Positions 1 to 8,667 of a stretch of DNA of 64,000 bases are shown here, piece after piece. The DNA comes from Claveliimonas intestinigallinarum. Lineage in GTDB: Bacteria > Bacillota > Clostridia > Lachnospirales > Lachnospiraceae. The translations under genes were made by a program, and so were the position numbers. How positions within the stretch are numbered: the stretch's first letter is position 1; every line of letters begins with the position of its first letter. Under the pieces are notes generated by a model. The model saw nothing but the letters and a program-made list of their open reading frames with translations, was not told the DNA's origin and made no database searches. The stretch is from NCBI GenBank assembly GCA_019115145.1, contig DXED01000001.1, positions 28,401 through 92,400 on the forward strand, written 5' to 3'.

Positions 1-846
1 CGAAAGCCGGGGCACATGGATGCGAACCCTCTTTTGCCGGCAGATATCCTCCAGATTTTCCGCCCCCAGCTCAAGAAGGGTGTACACATCCGTCTCCTCC
101 CTGTGCAGCGCAAGAGCCCCTGCGTCCATGCGGGACATGAGAAGCAGCGTCTCCTCCAGATGCGTAAGACGGCCAAGCTGCCGCTCCACTGCCGGAAGCC
201 CCTCCAGCGTTCCCTTCTGGCCCATCCTCTGGACCAGAAGAGCGATAGCTGTCACCGGAGTCTTCATCTGATGGGCCATATCAGCCAGGCTGGCGGCAAA
301 TCGGTCTCTGGCCTCCCGGGCTCCGTCTCTCGCCTGGCCAAGAGCAGCCACCGTCTTGCATATCTCATCCCGCAGACAAGAAAATGCATCCTCCCGCTCC
401 TCCGCCAGAAGCCCCTGCTGCCCGGTGCCCGCCTTCTCCAGGTAGGCCAGCAGCTCCCGGATCTGCCTCTCCTGTCTTCTTTTCATCCCCAAAAGGGCAA
501 AAAGAAAGAGCAGGACTGCCGCCAGGAAGCCTGCTAACGCCACCCCGTATATCCTGCTGTCTGACTCCTGGAAATCCTGAGCCCTGTAGCCGTAAGCCCG
601 CAGATACTCCGCACCTGAGGACTCCGCATCTCCCTTCTCTTTTTCTGTTTTCAGCGCGCGCAGGAGGGCTCCCCGGGCCTGGGGCGACTGCTCCTCCACG
701 GTCTGGCAGACCCGTCCCAGCAGGTCAAACTGCCTCTGCGCAAAATAGCTGCCCGCCAGCGCTGTCACGACGGCCGCCGCGGCCAAGAGAGCCGCCAGAG
801 CGGACAGAATACCGGCCGCTCTTTCTCTTTTTATTCTTCCCTTCAC
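1..846 (-). CDS. Sensor histidine kinase, N-terminal part (cut by window edge)
   Basis: Two-component sensor kinase whose C-terminal ATP-binding domain lies beyond the left edge. The visible 282 codons show a first membrane helix near residues 10-32, a short extracytoplasmic loop, a second helix near 98-118, a linker, and an H-box (ADMAHQMKTPVTAIALL) with the phospho-accepting His near residue 192. I read a GTG start at 844-846 that overlaps the stop of the upstream response regulator (GTGA), which indicates translational coupling. The short sensor loop and partner suggest a small envelope-sensing OmpR-type pair. The signal is unknown. Confidence 0.85.
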   Translation of the reverse strand, partial: MKGRIKRERAAGILSALAALLAAAAVVTALAGSYFAQRQFDLLGRVCQTVEEQSPQARGALLRALKTEKEKGDAESSGAEYLRAYGYRAQDFQESDSRIYGVALAGFLAAVLLFLFALLGMKRRQERQIRELLAYLEKAGTGQQGLLAEEREDAFSCLRDEICKTVAALGQARDGAREARDRFAASLADMAHQMKTPVTAIALLVQRMGQKGTLEGLPAVERQLGRLTHLEETLLLMSRMDAGALALHREETDVYTLLELGAENLEDICRQKRVRIHVPRLS

Positions 847-1529
847 CTTCTCTTTTCCCCCTTTTCGTCTCCTGCCTCCATCCGGTATCCAAAGCTGCGG
901 ACAGTACGCAGGCTCTCCGGGCTGCCCAGCTTCTCCCTCAGCCGTTTCACGGCCACGGTCAGTGTGTTGTCATTGACATAGCTGCCGCCGCTGTCCCAGA
1001 CCTGCTCCAGCAGGCGCTGCCGCGTGACCGTCCTGCCTTTATTTTCCATGAGAAGGAGAAGGATCTGGTATTCTGTCTGTCCCAGCTCCACCTTCCTGCC
1101 GTCTATCCGAACCTCCATCCGGTCCCTGTCCAGGCGTATATCTCCGCAGGAGAGTATCTGCTCCCGTCCGGACCTTCTAAGCAGAGCCTGGATGCGGGAG
1201 AAGAGTATTTCCAGCTCAAAGGGCTTGGTCACGTAGTCATCCGCCCCTCCTTCCAGCCCATTCACAATATCCCGGGTATCACTGCGGACCGTGAGAAAAA
1301 TCAGGGGAAGCCGGGGCCATCTGTCACGTATCCAGCGGCAAAGAGCCATCCCGTCCCCGTCCGGCATGTTCCAGTCCAGGATGACGAGGTCCGCCTCCTC
1401 CTTCCCCAGCGCCTCCCTGGCGTCCTGCGCCCCGGCGCAAAGTGACACCTGAAATCCTCTCTCCTCCAGGTATTCACTTACCACGCCGGCAATATCCCGT
1501 TCATCCTCGACATAGCAGATCCTGGTCAT
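843..1529 (-). CDS. OmpR/PhoB-family response regulator
   Basis: DNA-binding response regulator of 228 residues, the normal family length. The receiver domain (about 1-115) has the acidic pair in YVEDE, the phospho-acceptor Asp in LVILDWNMPDGDG near residue 51, and the conserved Lys in VTKPFE. A winged-helix effector domain fills about 130-225. The ATG start has a strong GGGAGG site and overlaps the stop of brnQ (ATGA), while its own stop overlaps the kinase start, so brnQ, regulator and kinase are one transcription unit. Co-transcription with an amino-acid carrier may only reflect operon order. Confidence 0.93.
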   Translation of the reverse strand: MTRICYVEDERDIAGVVSEYLEERGFQVSLCAGAQDAREALGKEEADLVILDWNMPDGDGMALCRWIRDRWPRLPLIFLTVRSDTRDIVNGLEGGADDYVTKPFELEILFSRIQALLRRSGREQILSCGDIRLDRDRMEVRIDGRKVELGQTEYQILLLLMENKGRTVTRQRLLEQVWDSGGSYVNDNTLTVAVKRLREKLGSPESLRTVRSFGYRMEAGDEKGEKRR

Positions 1530-2896
1530 CGCTCTCCTCCCGCTTTCTTTTTTTCACCTCTCCTTATCACGTACAGGACCAGTCCCACGGCCACGCCGAG
1601 GAGCGCGGGGCACACCCAGCCAAAGCCCTGACCGGAAAGAGGCAAAAATCCCAGAACCGCGGCCGTAAGCCCGTCCAGATGAAGAAGGCTCCTGGTCGCT
1701 GCCGGCAACGCTCCCAGCCCGTCAAACAGGGCAGCCGCCCCGGTCAATCCCAGCGCCCACCTAAGGACTGTAGGATCATTTCCGAACCATCGCCCCGCCA
1801 GCGTGAGGAGCACCAGCACAATGGCGAGGGGGTAGAGGAACATGAGAACTGGCAGGGAGTAGGCGATGATGGCGTCCAGTCCCAGGTTGGCCACCAGGAA
1901 GGAGCCCACCGCGAAGATCACCGCCCAGACATGGTAGGAAGGACCGCCCGGGAACATTTCCGCAAAGGCCTCCCCACAGCTTGTGATCAGCCCCACCGCT
2001 GTCTTTAGGCAGGCCACGGTGACGATCACCGCCAGGATAAAGGCTCCCCCGCCGCCAAAGTAGCTCTCCGCGATCCGGGCCAGAGCCTCCCCTCCGTTGC
2101 TGCTCACCTCCAGCTCTCCTGTGCTCTGGGTCCCCATGACCGATACGAGAACGTAGATGACCGCCATGAGGATGGAGCTGAATATCCCTGCCCGCACCGT
2201 GCTCTTTGCCACCTCGCCGGGCTCCGTCACGCCCAGCCCCCGGATAACGTCGATAACCACGATGCCAAAGGCAAGCCCCGCCAGGGCATCCATAGTGTTA
2301 TATCCCTCCAGCAGTCCCGTGGCAAAGGCGCCCTCCGCATAGCTTCCGGAGGGGACCGCCTCCCCGACGCCTCCCATGGGAGCGGTCAGAGCCCGGATCA
2401 CAAGGACCGCAAGAAAGACCAGAAAAAGCGGGTTCAGCACCTTTCCGATCCAGGTCATGATCTGCCCCGGCCTGAGGGCGAAGAACAGTACCGCAGCAAA
2501 GAAGATAAAAGAAAAGGCTGCCAGGAAGAGAGGATGTCCTTTCCCCGAGAGTATCCCCTCCATCCCGACGGTATAGGAAACGCTGGCGCATCTGGGGATA
2601 GCGAAGAAGGGGCCTATGGTCAGGTAGAGGGCGCAGGTGAAGAAGACACCGTATCCTCTCCCCACTCTGCTCCCCAGTCCCAGAAGGCCGCTCTCACGGC
2701 TGATCCCCAGGGCCGCCACGCCCAGGAGGGGCAGTCCCACCCCAGTGATGAGGAAGCCCGCCGCAGCCTGCCAGATATGGCTGCCCGCCATCTGTCCCAT
2801 GGATACGGGAAAGATCAGATTTCCCGCTCCGAAAAACATGCCGAACAGCATGCTCGCCACAAATATAGTCTCTCTGAATGTGAGTTTTTTTGTCAT
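1526..2896 (-). CDS. brnQ: Branched-chain amino acid carrier (LIVCS family)
   Basis: Cation-coupled importer of leucine, isoleucine and valine in the cytoplasmic membrane. The 456 residues form about twelve hydrophobic segments, and the N terminus (FVASMLFGMFFGAGNLIFP) is the family signature. Length is normal. The start has AGGAGA about nine bases upstream; a TATAGT -10 candidate lies at 2932-2937 with no good -35. It is first in an operon with a response regulator and kinase. Confidence 0.93.
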   Translation of the reverse strand: MTKKLTFRETIFVASMLFGMFFGAGNLIFPVSMGQMAGSHIWQAAAGFLITGVGLPLLGVAALGISRESGLLGLGSRVGRGYGVFFTCALYLTIGPFFAIPRCASVSYTVGMEGILSGKGHPLFLAAFSFIFFAAVLFFALRPGQIMTWIGKVLNPLFLVFLAVLVIRALTAPMGGVGEAVPSGSYAEGAFATGLLEGYNTMDALAGLAFGIVVIDVIRGLGVTEPGEVAKSTVRAGIFSSILMAVIYVLVSVMGTQSTGELEVSSNGGEALARIAESYFGGGGAFILAVIVTVACLKTAVGLITSCGEAFAEMFPGGPSYHVWAVIFAVGSFLVANLGLDAIIAYSLPVLMFLYPLAIVLVLLTLAGRWFGNDPTVLRWALGLTGAAALFDGLGALPAATRSLLHLDGLTAAVLGFLPLSGQGFGWVCPALLGVAVGLVLYVIRRGEKKKAGGER

Positions 2897-3177
2897 TTTC
2901 CCGCATCTCCTGTTTTTTTATCGTTTCCTTTACTATAGCACACTTTCCGAAAAATAGCGAAGCGTGCAGGTGTTCCGCGAACCAACATTACACGTTTCGA
3001 AAGCGGAGCTTACAATCCGTCTCTTGAGATGCTCGTAAAACCGGCTTCCGCTCTCGGGATGACTTTGCAGATCAAACTATTGAACAAGCAGTAAATTTTC
3101 TTGGGATAATCAGATAAGAAAAGGGATGCGATTTTCATAATGCTCTCAGGTTTCAACAGAAAGTGAGGGTGATTCCT

Positions 3178-3261
3178 ATGAATACAATGAAAGTTTTACC
3201 TTTATTTCTACTCGTTTTTGCGGCATTGACTTACATAAATAATAGACATAATAGAGGATAG
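3178..3261 (+). CDS. Candidate holin-like type I toxin peptide (27 aa)
   Basis: Very short gene with an excellent ribosome site (GAGGGTGATT, then ATG at 3178). The peptide has a polar start, one hydrophobic stretch (VLPLFLLVFAALTYI) and an Asn/Arg-rich tail (NNRHNRG). This resembles TxpA/BsrE or 'putative holin-like toxin' peptides of Firmicutes, where a helix ending in ALLTYI is followed by a charged tail. The stop lies inside a strong inverted repeat, and an opposing promoter sits about 100 bases downstream, the usual plan of such toxins. Family assignment is by motif memory; the peptide is too short to be certain. Confidence 0.45.
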   Translation: MNTMKVLPLFLLVFAALTYINNRHNRG

Positions 3262-3297
3262 CATCCCCGGCCCCAGGAAAGTCTGGGATGCTATCCT
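3255..3297. terminator. Strong hairpin at 3' end of small toxin gene
   Basis: Perfect 13-bp inverted repeat (AGGATAGCATCCC with its complement at 3285-3297) around a 17-base loop. It begins inside the last codons of the 27-residue gene. The T-run after it is weak on both strands, so it may act as a processing or RNA-pairing structure as well as a terminator. Confidence 0.55.
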
Positions 3298-3350
3298 TAT
3301 AGCATATTCTTTTACAGAGGGCATCAGATCTTGTATCTGACACTTTTCTT
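3255..3350 (-). ncRNA. Candidate antisense RNA to the 27-aa toxin gene
   Basis: Predicted from a promoter on the opposite strand. An RNA starting near 3350 would run into the hairpin and overlap the 3' end of the toxin message, like RatA against txpA. Both ends are inferred; no transcript data are available. Confidence 0.35.
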
Positions 3351-3356
3351 ATCCTG

Positions 3357-3385
3357 ATAATACACAGGGAGGCTTGAAAAATCAA
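3357..3385 (-). promoter_or_regulatory. Predicted antisense promoter
   Basis: On the minus strand TTGATT (3380-3385), a 17-base spacer and TATTAT (3357-3362) form a near-consensus sigma-A promoter pointing at the small toxin gene. A short palindrome (GGCTTGA/TCAAGCC, 3371-3388) overlaps the -35. Confidence 0.5.
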
Positions 3386-3427
3386 GCCTACCGTTTATGT
3401 TTCTCCATTTGTTTTTACTTGTCTTTT

Positions 3428-4171
3428 CTACGTCCTCATCGCCCCGTCCACAGATAAGATCTCTCCCGTCACATAGGAGGCCATATCGCTGGCCAGGAAA
3501 AGGAAGGCGTTGGCAATGTCCTCCGGCTCTCCCACCCGCCGGAGCGGAATGGCATTGATCAGAGGATCGATCATCTCCCTGGGAAGGGCTGCCACCATGT
3601 CCGTCTTCGTAATGCCCGGCGCCACCGCGTTAACCCGGATATGGCTTGGGCCAAGCTCCCTTGCCAGGGACCAGGTGAGACCGTTCACGGCCGATTTGCT
3701 GGTGGGGTAGGCCACACCTGAGGGCTGTCCGCAGATGCTGACCATGGAGCTGGTATTCAGGATGCATCCGCCTCCCTGCTCTTTCATGATTTTCACTGTG
3801 GGCATGATGCAGTTCATCATGGCGCTTACATTTAACTGCATCACTTTTGCAAACTGCTGTGCCGTGTAGTTGTCAATAGGTGTGCTGTCCGACATGCCGG
3901 CGTTGTTTACCAGGATATCGATCTTTCCCAATGTCTCTTTGACCTTTCCGATCTCCCCGGCCACCGCCTCGGCATCCGCCAGATCCGGCCAGGCGCCGTA
4001 CACTTCCCATGCCGGGTTTTCCGCTTTCAGAGATGCCAGGGCCTTGTCAACTGTCTCCTGGCGGGAACCGAACAGCACGACCGCCGCCCCGTTCTCCAGA
4101 AATTTTTTCACCGTCGCGTAGCCGATGCCGCGGGTGCCGCCTGTCACAACTGCCACTTTATTTTTTAGCAT
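3428..4171 (-). CDS. Short-chain dehydrogenase/reductase, BaiA-like
   Basis: NAD(P)-dependent oxidoreductase of the classical SDR family, about 247 residues. It shows the cofactor loop (TGGTRGIG), the NNAG motif, the catalytic Ser (LNTSSM), YPTSK with catalytic Tyr and Lys, and a C-terminal SVDGA. Overall wording resembles BaiA, the 3-alpha-hydroxysteroid dehydrogenase of bile-acid 7-dehydroxylating clostridia, more than FabG. The residues after the second strand are FGSRQETVD; an Arg there would favour NADP(H), whereas BaiA as I recall it has Glu. I chose the ATG at 4171 because AAGGAGG sits seven bases upstream; an in-frame ATG at 4192 lacks a site. It stands alone, divergent from a uvrA-like gene. 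Substrate unproven. Confidence 0.85.
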   Translation of the reverse strand: MLKNKVAVVTGGTRGIGYATVKKFLENGAAVVLFGSRQETVDKALASLKAENPAWEVYGAWPDLADAEAVAGEIGKVKETLGKIDILVNNAGMSDSTPIDNYTAQQFAKVMQLNVSAMMNCIMPTVKIMKEQGGGCILNTSSMVSICGQPSGVAYPTSKSAVNGLTWSLARELGPSHIRVNAVAPGITKTDMVAALPREMIDPLINAIPLRRVGEPEDIANAFLFLASDMASYVTGEILSVDGAMRT

Positions 4172-4270
4172 TTTCATTCCTCCTTTGCGCAATTTTCTGT
4201 TTTTTTATATTTTTATCTGTTAATTTTATTTTATACCGGCTGATCCCTGTTTACAAGGAACGTTTAATAT

Positions 4271-4312
4271 TAGTCAATCTACAGCTCTTTCCTAACAATT
4301 CAGATTGGACTA
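4271..4312. promoter_or_regulatory. Divergent promoter region with imperfect palindrome
   Basis: TAGTCAATCT (4271-4280) and AGATTGGACTA (4302-4312) form an inverted repeat with one inserted base, 40 bases upstream of the uvrA-like gene and 100 upstream of the dehydrogenase. The right arm overlaps a -10 candidate (TATACT, 4311-4316). It could be an operator serving both genes; the regulator is unknown. Confidence 0.35.
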
Positions 4313-4355
4313 TACTATGAGATACAGAAACACAACGGAAAGGAAATGATGACAG

Positions 4356-6836
4356 ATGATAGACAAGATGAAGATCCGGGGCGCCCGGGTCCACAATCTG
4401 AAAAATATAGATGTAGATATCCCGCTGAACAAGATCGTGGGGATCGCCGGCGTGTCCGGCTCCGGCAAATCCTCCCTGGCCCTGGGTGTCCTCTACGCGG
4501 AAGGATCCAGGCGGTATCTGGACGCCCTCTCCACCTACACAAGGCGCAGGATGACCCAGGCGGCCAAAGCCGATGTGGATGATGTGCTCTACGTGCCGGC
4601 AGCTCTGGCCCTCCACCAGCGCCCGGCTGTCCCCGGCATCCGCAGCACCTTCGGGACCGGCAGCGAACTTCTGAACAGCCTCCGGCTCATGTTCTCCAGA
4701 CTGGCCAGCCACCGCTGTCCGTCCTGCGGCTGCTGCCTGCCGCCTACCCTGAAAGTGGCCGCCGAGCAGGAGCTGGTCTGCCCGGACTGCGGCGCCTCCT
4801 TCTACGCTCCCTCCGCAGAAGAACTGGCCTTCAACAGCCAGGGGGCCTGCCCTTCCTGTGACGGAACCGGGACCGTCCGGACAGTGGACCGCTCTACCCT
4901 TGTACCGGACGAGACCCTCACCATCGACCAGGGCGCCGTGGCTCCCTGGAACTCCCTCATGTGGTCGCTTATGACCGACGTCTGCCGGGAGATGGGAGTG
5001 CGCACGGACGTGCCCTTCTGCCAGCTGACAGACAGGGAGAAGGACATTGTCTACAACGGACCTGCCAAGAAAAAGCATATCCTGTACAAGGCGAAGAGCT
5101 CCAACCAGGCAGCGGAGCTCGACTTTACCTATTTTAACGCGGTCTATACAGTGGAAAATGCCCTCTCCAAGGTCAAGGATGAAAAGGGCATGAAGCGGGT
5201 GGAAAAATTTTTAAAGGAGGAGAGCTGTCCCGCCTGCGGCGGCACAAGGCTCTCCGAGAAGGCCCGGGCTCCCCGCCTCAGGGATATCTCCCTGGACCAG
5301 GCCTGCCGGATGTCACTTAAGGATCTGGCAGAGTGGGTGGCCGGCGTGCCGGGCTCTCTGCCGGAGGAAATGCACCCCATGGCCAGGAGCATCTGCGAGT
5401 CCTTCCAGACTCCCGCAAGGCGGCTCATGGACCTGGGGCTTGATTACCTCTCCCTGGACCGCGCCTCTTCCACTCTGTCCACAGGGGAGCGACAGCGGAT
5501 GCAGCTGGCCCGGGCGGTCCGCAACCGCACCACAGGCGTCCTCTACGTGCTGGACGAGCCCTCCATCGGCCTGCACCCGGCCAACATCGAGGGGCTCAAA
5601 GGAGTCATGAAGGACCTGATCGCAGATGGCAACTCAGTCATTCTTGTGGACCACGACACCCAGATCCTGTCCGCGGCTGACTGGATCGTGGAGCTGGGGC
5701 CGGAGGCAGGGCTGAAGGGCGGCCATGTCATCGCCCAGGGCAGTATTCCCCAGATCATGGCAGATCCCGGCTCCATGATCGGCCCCTTCCTGGCCGGCAG
5801 GACAGACGGCTTCCGGCGGGAGCAGGCTCCGGCCTCTGACATGTTCTCCCACGGCCGCATCCGCCTCTCCACCGGTTCCATCCACACCGTAAAGCCGCTG
5901 GAGGCAGACATCCCAAAAGGACGGCTCACTGCTGTCACCGGCGTGTCCGGCTCCGGCAAGACCACCCTTGTGCTGGAGAGCCTGATCCCGGCCCTGGAGG
6001 CCCATCTCAGAGGAAAGGCGCTGCCGGAGCACGTGGTCTCCCTGGAGGCGGATGGGATCGGACAGGTAAAACTCATCGACGCCACCCCCATCGGCATCAA
6101 CATCCGCTCCACCGTAGCCACCTACGCCAATGTCCACGATGAGCTGCGGAAGACATTTGCCAGGACACCAGGCGCAAAAGAAGCCGGCTACAAGGCAGGG
6201 GACTTTTCCTACAACACAGGGAAGCTGCGCTGTCCGGTCTGCGACGGCACCGGCGTCATCAGCCTGGATGTGCAGTTCCTGCCGGATGTGGAAGTCACCT
6301 GCCCCGGATGCCGGGGCTCCCGGTACAGCAAGAAGGCCGCACAGATCCGATATGCGAACAAGGAGGGGAAGTCCTTCTCTCTGCCGGAGCTGATGGCCAT
6401 GGATGTGAACACCGCGCTGGATGCCTGCCGTCATCTGAAAAACGTCAGTCAGCGTCTGCAGATCTTAAAAGATCTGGGGCTGGGCTACCTGACTCTGGGT
6501 GAGGAGACCCCGGGGCTCTCCGGCGGAGAGGCCCAGCGGCTGAAGCTTGCCAGCGAGATGGACCGCCCCCAGGGGGACTCGGTCTTCGTCTTTGACGAGC
6601 CCACCATCGGCCTCCACCCTCTGGACGTGCAGACGCTCCTTCTCGTCTTCGAGACCCTCATCCGTCAGGGAGCCACTGTCATCGTCATCGAGCACGACCT
6701 GGACGTGATCCGCAGCGCAGACTACGTCATCGACATGGGCCCCGGCGGCGGGGAGAGCGGCGGACGCATCGTGGCAGCCGGAACGCCGGAGGAAATTAAG
6801 ACAAATGCGCAGAGCGTGACAGGGAGATATCTGTAG
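4356..6836 (+). CDS. UvrA-like ABC ATPase (short UvrA paralogue)
   Basis: DNA-binding ABC ATPase related to the damage-recognition subunit of nucleotide excision repair. It has two nucleotide sites: Walker A (GVSGSGKS, residues 32-39) with signature LSTGERQRMQLA, and GVSGSGKT with LSGGEAQRLKLA, plus zinc pairs (CPSC..CPDC, CPVC..CPGC). At 826 residues it is shorter than true UvrA (about 940), the pattern of the UvrA2/DrrC-like branch linked in some bacteria to drug or damage tolerance. No UvrB or UvrC lies nearby. A strong terminator follows. It is one of the few plus-strand genes here. Confidence 0.87.
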   Translation: MIDKMKIRGARVHNLKNIDVDIPLNKIVGIAGVSGSGKSSLALGVLYAEGSRRYLDALSTYTRRRMTQAAKADVDDVLYVPAALALHQRPAVPGIRSTFGTGSELLNSLRLMFSRLASHRCPSCGCCLPPTLKVAAEQELVCPDCGASFYAPSAEELAFNSQGACPSCDGTGTVRTVDRSTLVPDETLTIDQGAVAPWNSLMWSLMTDVCREMGVRTDVPFCQLTDREKDIVYNGPAKKKHILYKAKSSNQAAELDFTYFNAVYTVENALSKVKDEKGMKRVEKFLKEESCPACGGTRLSEKARAPRLRDISLDQACRMSLKDLAEWVAGVPGSLPEEMHPMARSICESFQTPARRLMDLGLDYLSLDRASSTLSTGERQRMQLARAVRNRTTGVLYVLDEPSIGLHPANIEGLKGVMKDLIADGNSVILVDHDTQILSAADWIVELGPEAGLKGGHVIAQGSIPQIMADPGSMIGPFLAGRTDGFRREQAPASDMFSHGRIRLSTGSIHTVKPLEADIPKGRLTAVTGVSGSGKTTLVLESLIPALEAHLRGKALPEHVVSLEADGIGQVKLIDATPIGINIRSTVATYANVHDELRKTFARTPGAKEAGYKAGDFSYNTGKLRCPVCDGTGVISLDVQFLPDVEVTCPGCRGSRYSKKAAQIRYANKEGKSFSLPELMAMDVNTALDACRHLKNVSQRLQILKDLGLGYLTLGEETPGLSGGEAQRLKLASEMDRPQGDSVFVFDEPTIGLHPLDVQTLLLVFETLIRQGATVIVIEHDLDVIRSADYVIDMGPGGGESGGRIVAAGTPEEIKTNAQSVTGRYL

Positions 6837-6847
6837 ACAGACGAAAG

Positions 6848-6880
6848 GAGGGCTGCCCCGCCGGGCAGCCCTCTTATGTT
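6848..6880 (+). terminator. Rho-independent terminator of the uvrA-like gene
   Basis: GAGGGCTGCCC (6848-6858), loop CGCC, perfect complement (6863-6873), then TTATGTTTTT. It lies between convergent genes and could also serve the permease gene on the other strand, though the T-run favours the plus strand. Confidence 0.85.
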
Positions 6881-6891
6881 TTTCCATTGTT

Positions 6892-7728
6892 TTATCCTTT
6901 CACCGCGCCTGCTGCCACACCTTTGATAATGTGCTTCTGGCAGGACAGGTAGAAGATGATCACCGGGATGACCGCCAGGATCAGCGCCGCCATGATGGCG
7001 CCCATGTCCACCCGGCCGTAGCTTCCCTTCATATACTGGATCGCAATGGATATGGTCTGGTATTTATTCAGGTCCAGTACAAGGTAAGGCAGGAGGAAGT
7101 CATTCCAGATCCACATGGTTTCCAGTATCCCCACGGAGATGTATGTCGGCTTCATAATGGGAAGCACTACAGAAAAGAAAGTTCTAAGAGGCGTGCAGCC
7201 GTCGATAAGAGCCGCTTCCTCAATCTCCAGCGGAATGGATTTTACAAAACCACAGAACATAAAGACTGCCAGCCCCGCCCCGAATCCCAGGTAAATGATG
7301 ATAATTCCCCAGGGTGTGTTGAGCCTGGTCCGGTCCGCCACCAGAGACAGGGTGAACATCACCATCTGGAAGGGGACGACCATGGAGAACACACAGAGCA
7401 GATACAGGATCTTTGTAAACTTTGTCTTCACTCTTGTAATATACCAGGCGCACATGGATGTGCACACAAGGATCACCAGCACGGAGCCAACGGTAATAAA
7501 TACCGTCCAGCCCACGGCGCTGAGCAGTTCGTACTTGTCGATGGCTGTCAGATAATTCTCAAGGCCGTTCCATGTCTTTTCCGTCGGCAGCGTAAAAGGT
7601 TCTTTGTTGATATATACTTTTTTCTTAAAGGAATTCATAAGCACGATCAGTATCGGGGCGATGTAGACCAGCCCCAGTATGGTGAAAGCGCCGGTCCCCA
7701 GCGTGCTTATCCTGCTTCTCTTTTTCAT
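6892..7728 (-). CDS. Carbohydrate ABC transporter permease (MalG-type)
   Basis: Inner permease of a CUT1 family sugar importer, 278 residues with six predicted helices. The coupling loop (EEAALIDGCTPLRTFFSVVLP) that contacts the ATPase is intact. It follows the second permease without a gap (7728/7729) and has its own AAGGAGGTG site. No MsmK-type ATPase is in the cluster, so a shared ATPase encoded elsewhere probably drives it. The sugar is not identifiable. Confidence 0.92.
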   Translation of the reverse strand: MKKRSRISTLGTGAFTILGLVYIAPILIVLMNSFKKKVYINKEPFTLPTEKTWNGLENYLTAIDKYELLSAVGWTVFITVGSVLVILVCTSMCAWYITRVKTKFTKILYLLCVFSMVVPFQMVMFTLSLVADRTRLNTPWGIIIIYLGFGAGLAVFMFCGFVKSIPLEIEEAALIDGCTPLRTFFSVVLPIMKPTYISVGILETMWIWNDFLLPYLVLDLNKYQTISIAIQYMKGSYGRVDMGAIMAALILAVIPVIIFYLSCQKHIIKGVAAGAVKG

Positions 7729-8571
7729 TTACTGCTGCACCTCCTTTGAGCGGGTAGCCCGGAGCTGGAGCATGCCGATAGCCACAACGATGACGAAGAA
7801 GATCACTGCTTTGGCCTGGCCGACACCCTCCCATCCGGTACGTCCGTAGAATGTGTTGAAGATGTTCAGGGCCATCATCTCGGACATCTTGGACGGTTCT
7901 CCTGCCGTCAGCGACAGGTTCTGGTCAAAGAGCTTGAATCCGTTGGTAATAGACAGGAACATACAGATGGTGATGGATGGCATCATCATGGGGATGGTCA
8001 CTTTGAAAAGTCTCTGGATCCGCGATGCGCCGTCGATCTGGGCCGCCTCCATCACGTCTCCGGGGATGGACTGAAGCCCTGCAATGTAAATGATCATCAT
8101 ATAACCGATCTGCTGCCAGCTCACCAGAATGATCAGTCCCCAGAAACCGTACCACTCATTCAGCCCCAGCGCTGTGCTGTAGTGCGCCAGCACGCCGTTG
8201 AAGATGAGCTGCCAGATGTAGCCCAGCACGATGCCTCCGATCAGGTTAGGCATAAAAAAGATCGTGCGGAAAATATTGGTTCCCCGCATTTTCTGGGTCA
8301 GCGCCATGGCAAGGGCAAAGGCGATCACATTGATCACCACCAGCGATACCACGGCGAAAAGGGCGGTATACCAGAAAGAATGTCTGAACACCGTGTCCTT
8401 AAACGCCTCGATGTAATTGGATAATCCGACAAACTTCGCATCCGTGACTGTGGTAAATTTGCAGAACGAAAGCCAGATCCCCATTACGAACGGAATAATA
8501 AATCCAAGGATAAATGCGCAGAATGTGGGAAGCACAAAGATGGGCATATACCGCTTGATCGCTTTTTCCAT
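7729..8571 (-). CDS. Carbohydrate ABC transporter permease (MalF-type)
   Basis: Partner permease of the CUT1 importer, 280 residues and about six helices, with coupling loop MEAAQIDGASRIQRLFKVTIP. GGAGGA precedes the ATG. It lies between the binding protein and MalG-type genes and is separated from the former by a hairpin that may lower its expression. Confidence 0.92.
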   Translation of the reverse strand: MEKAIKRYMPIFVLPTFCAFILGFIIPFVMGIWLSFCKFTTVTDAKFVGLSNYIEAFKDTVFRHSFWYTALFAVVSLVVINVIAFALAMALTQKMRGTNIFRTIFFMPNLIGGIVLGYIWQLIFNGVLAHYSTALGLNEWYGFWGLIILVSWQQIGYMMIIYIAGLQSIPGDVMEAAQIDGASRIQRLFKVTIPMMMPSITICMFLSITNGFKLFDQNLSLTAGEPSKMSEMMALNIFNTFYGRTGWEGVGQAKAVIFFVIVVAIGMLQLRATRSKEVQQ

Positions 8572-8590
8572 ATAAATCCTCCTCCTTCTG

Positions 8591-8627
8591 AAAAAGCGGC
8601 GTTCAGACTTTTTCTGCCCGCCGCTTT
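8591..8627 (-). terminator. Intercistronic hairpin, probable partial terminator
   Basis: AAAGCGGCG (8593-8601) pairs with CGCCGCTTT (8619-8627); in the minus direction the stem is followed by TTTTTC. Its place between binding protein and permease genes fits attenuation that keeps the binding protein in excess. Confidence 0.6.
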
Positions 8628-8667
8628 CCTGTTCAATTCAATATGTCTTTCAGATCTTCCGGAAAGA

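Noticed and set aside
384..1445. Long open frame on the plus strand opposite the kinase/regulator pair
   Set aside because: Pro/Arg/Ser-rich product with no motif; it lies antisense to a well-supported response regulator and arises from high GC content.
3240..3320. Simple rho-independent terminator as full explanation of the 3255-3297 hairpin
   Set aside because: T-runs are weak on both strands and the stem begins inside a small gene with an opposing promoter; kept as a shared structure instead.
4251..6434. Long minus-strand frames opposite the UvrA-like gene
   Set aside because: No ribosome site or recognisable domain; shadows of a gene whose Walker and signature motifs are certain.
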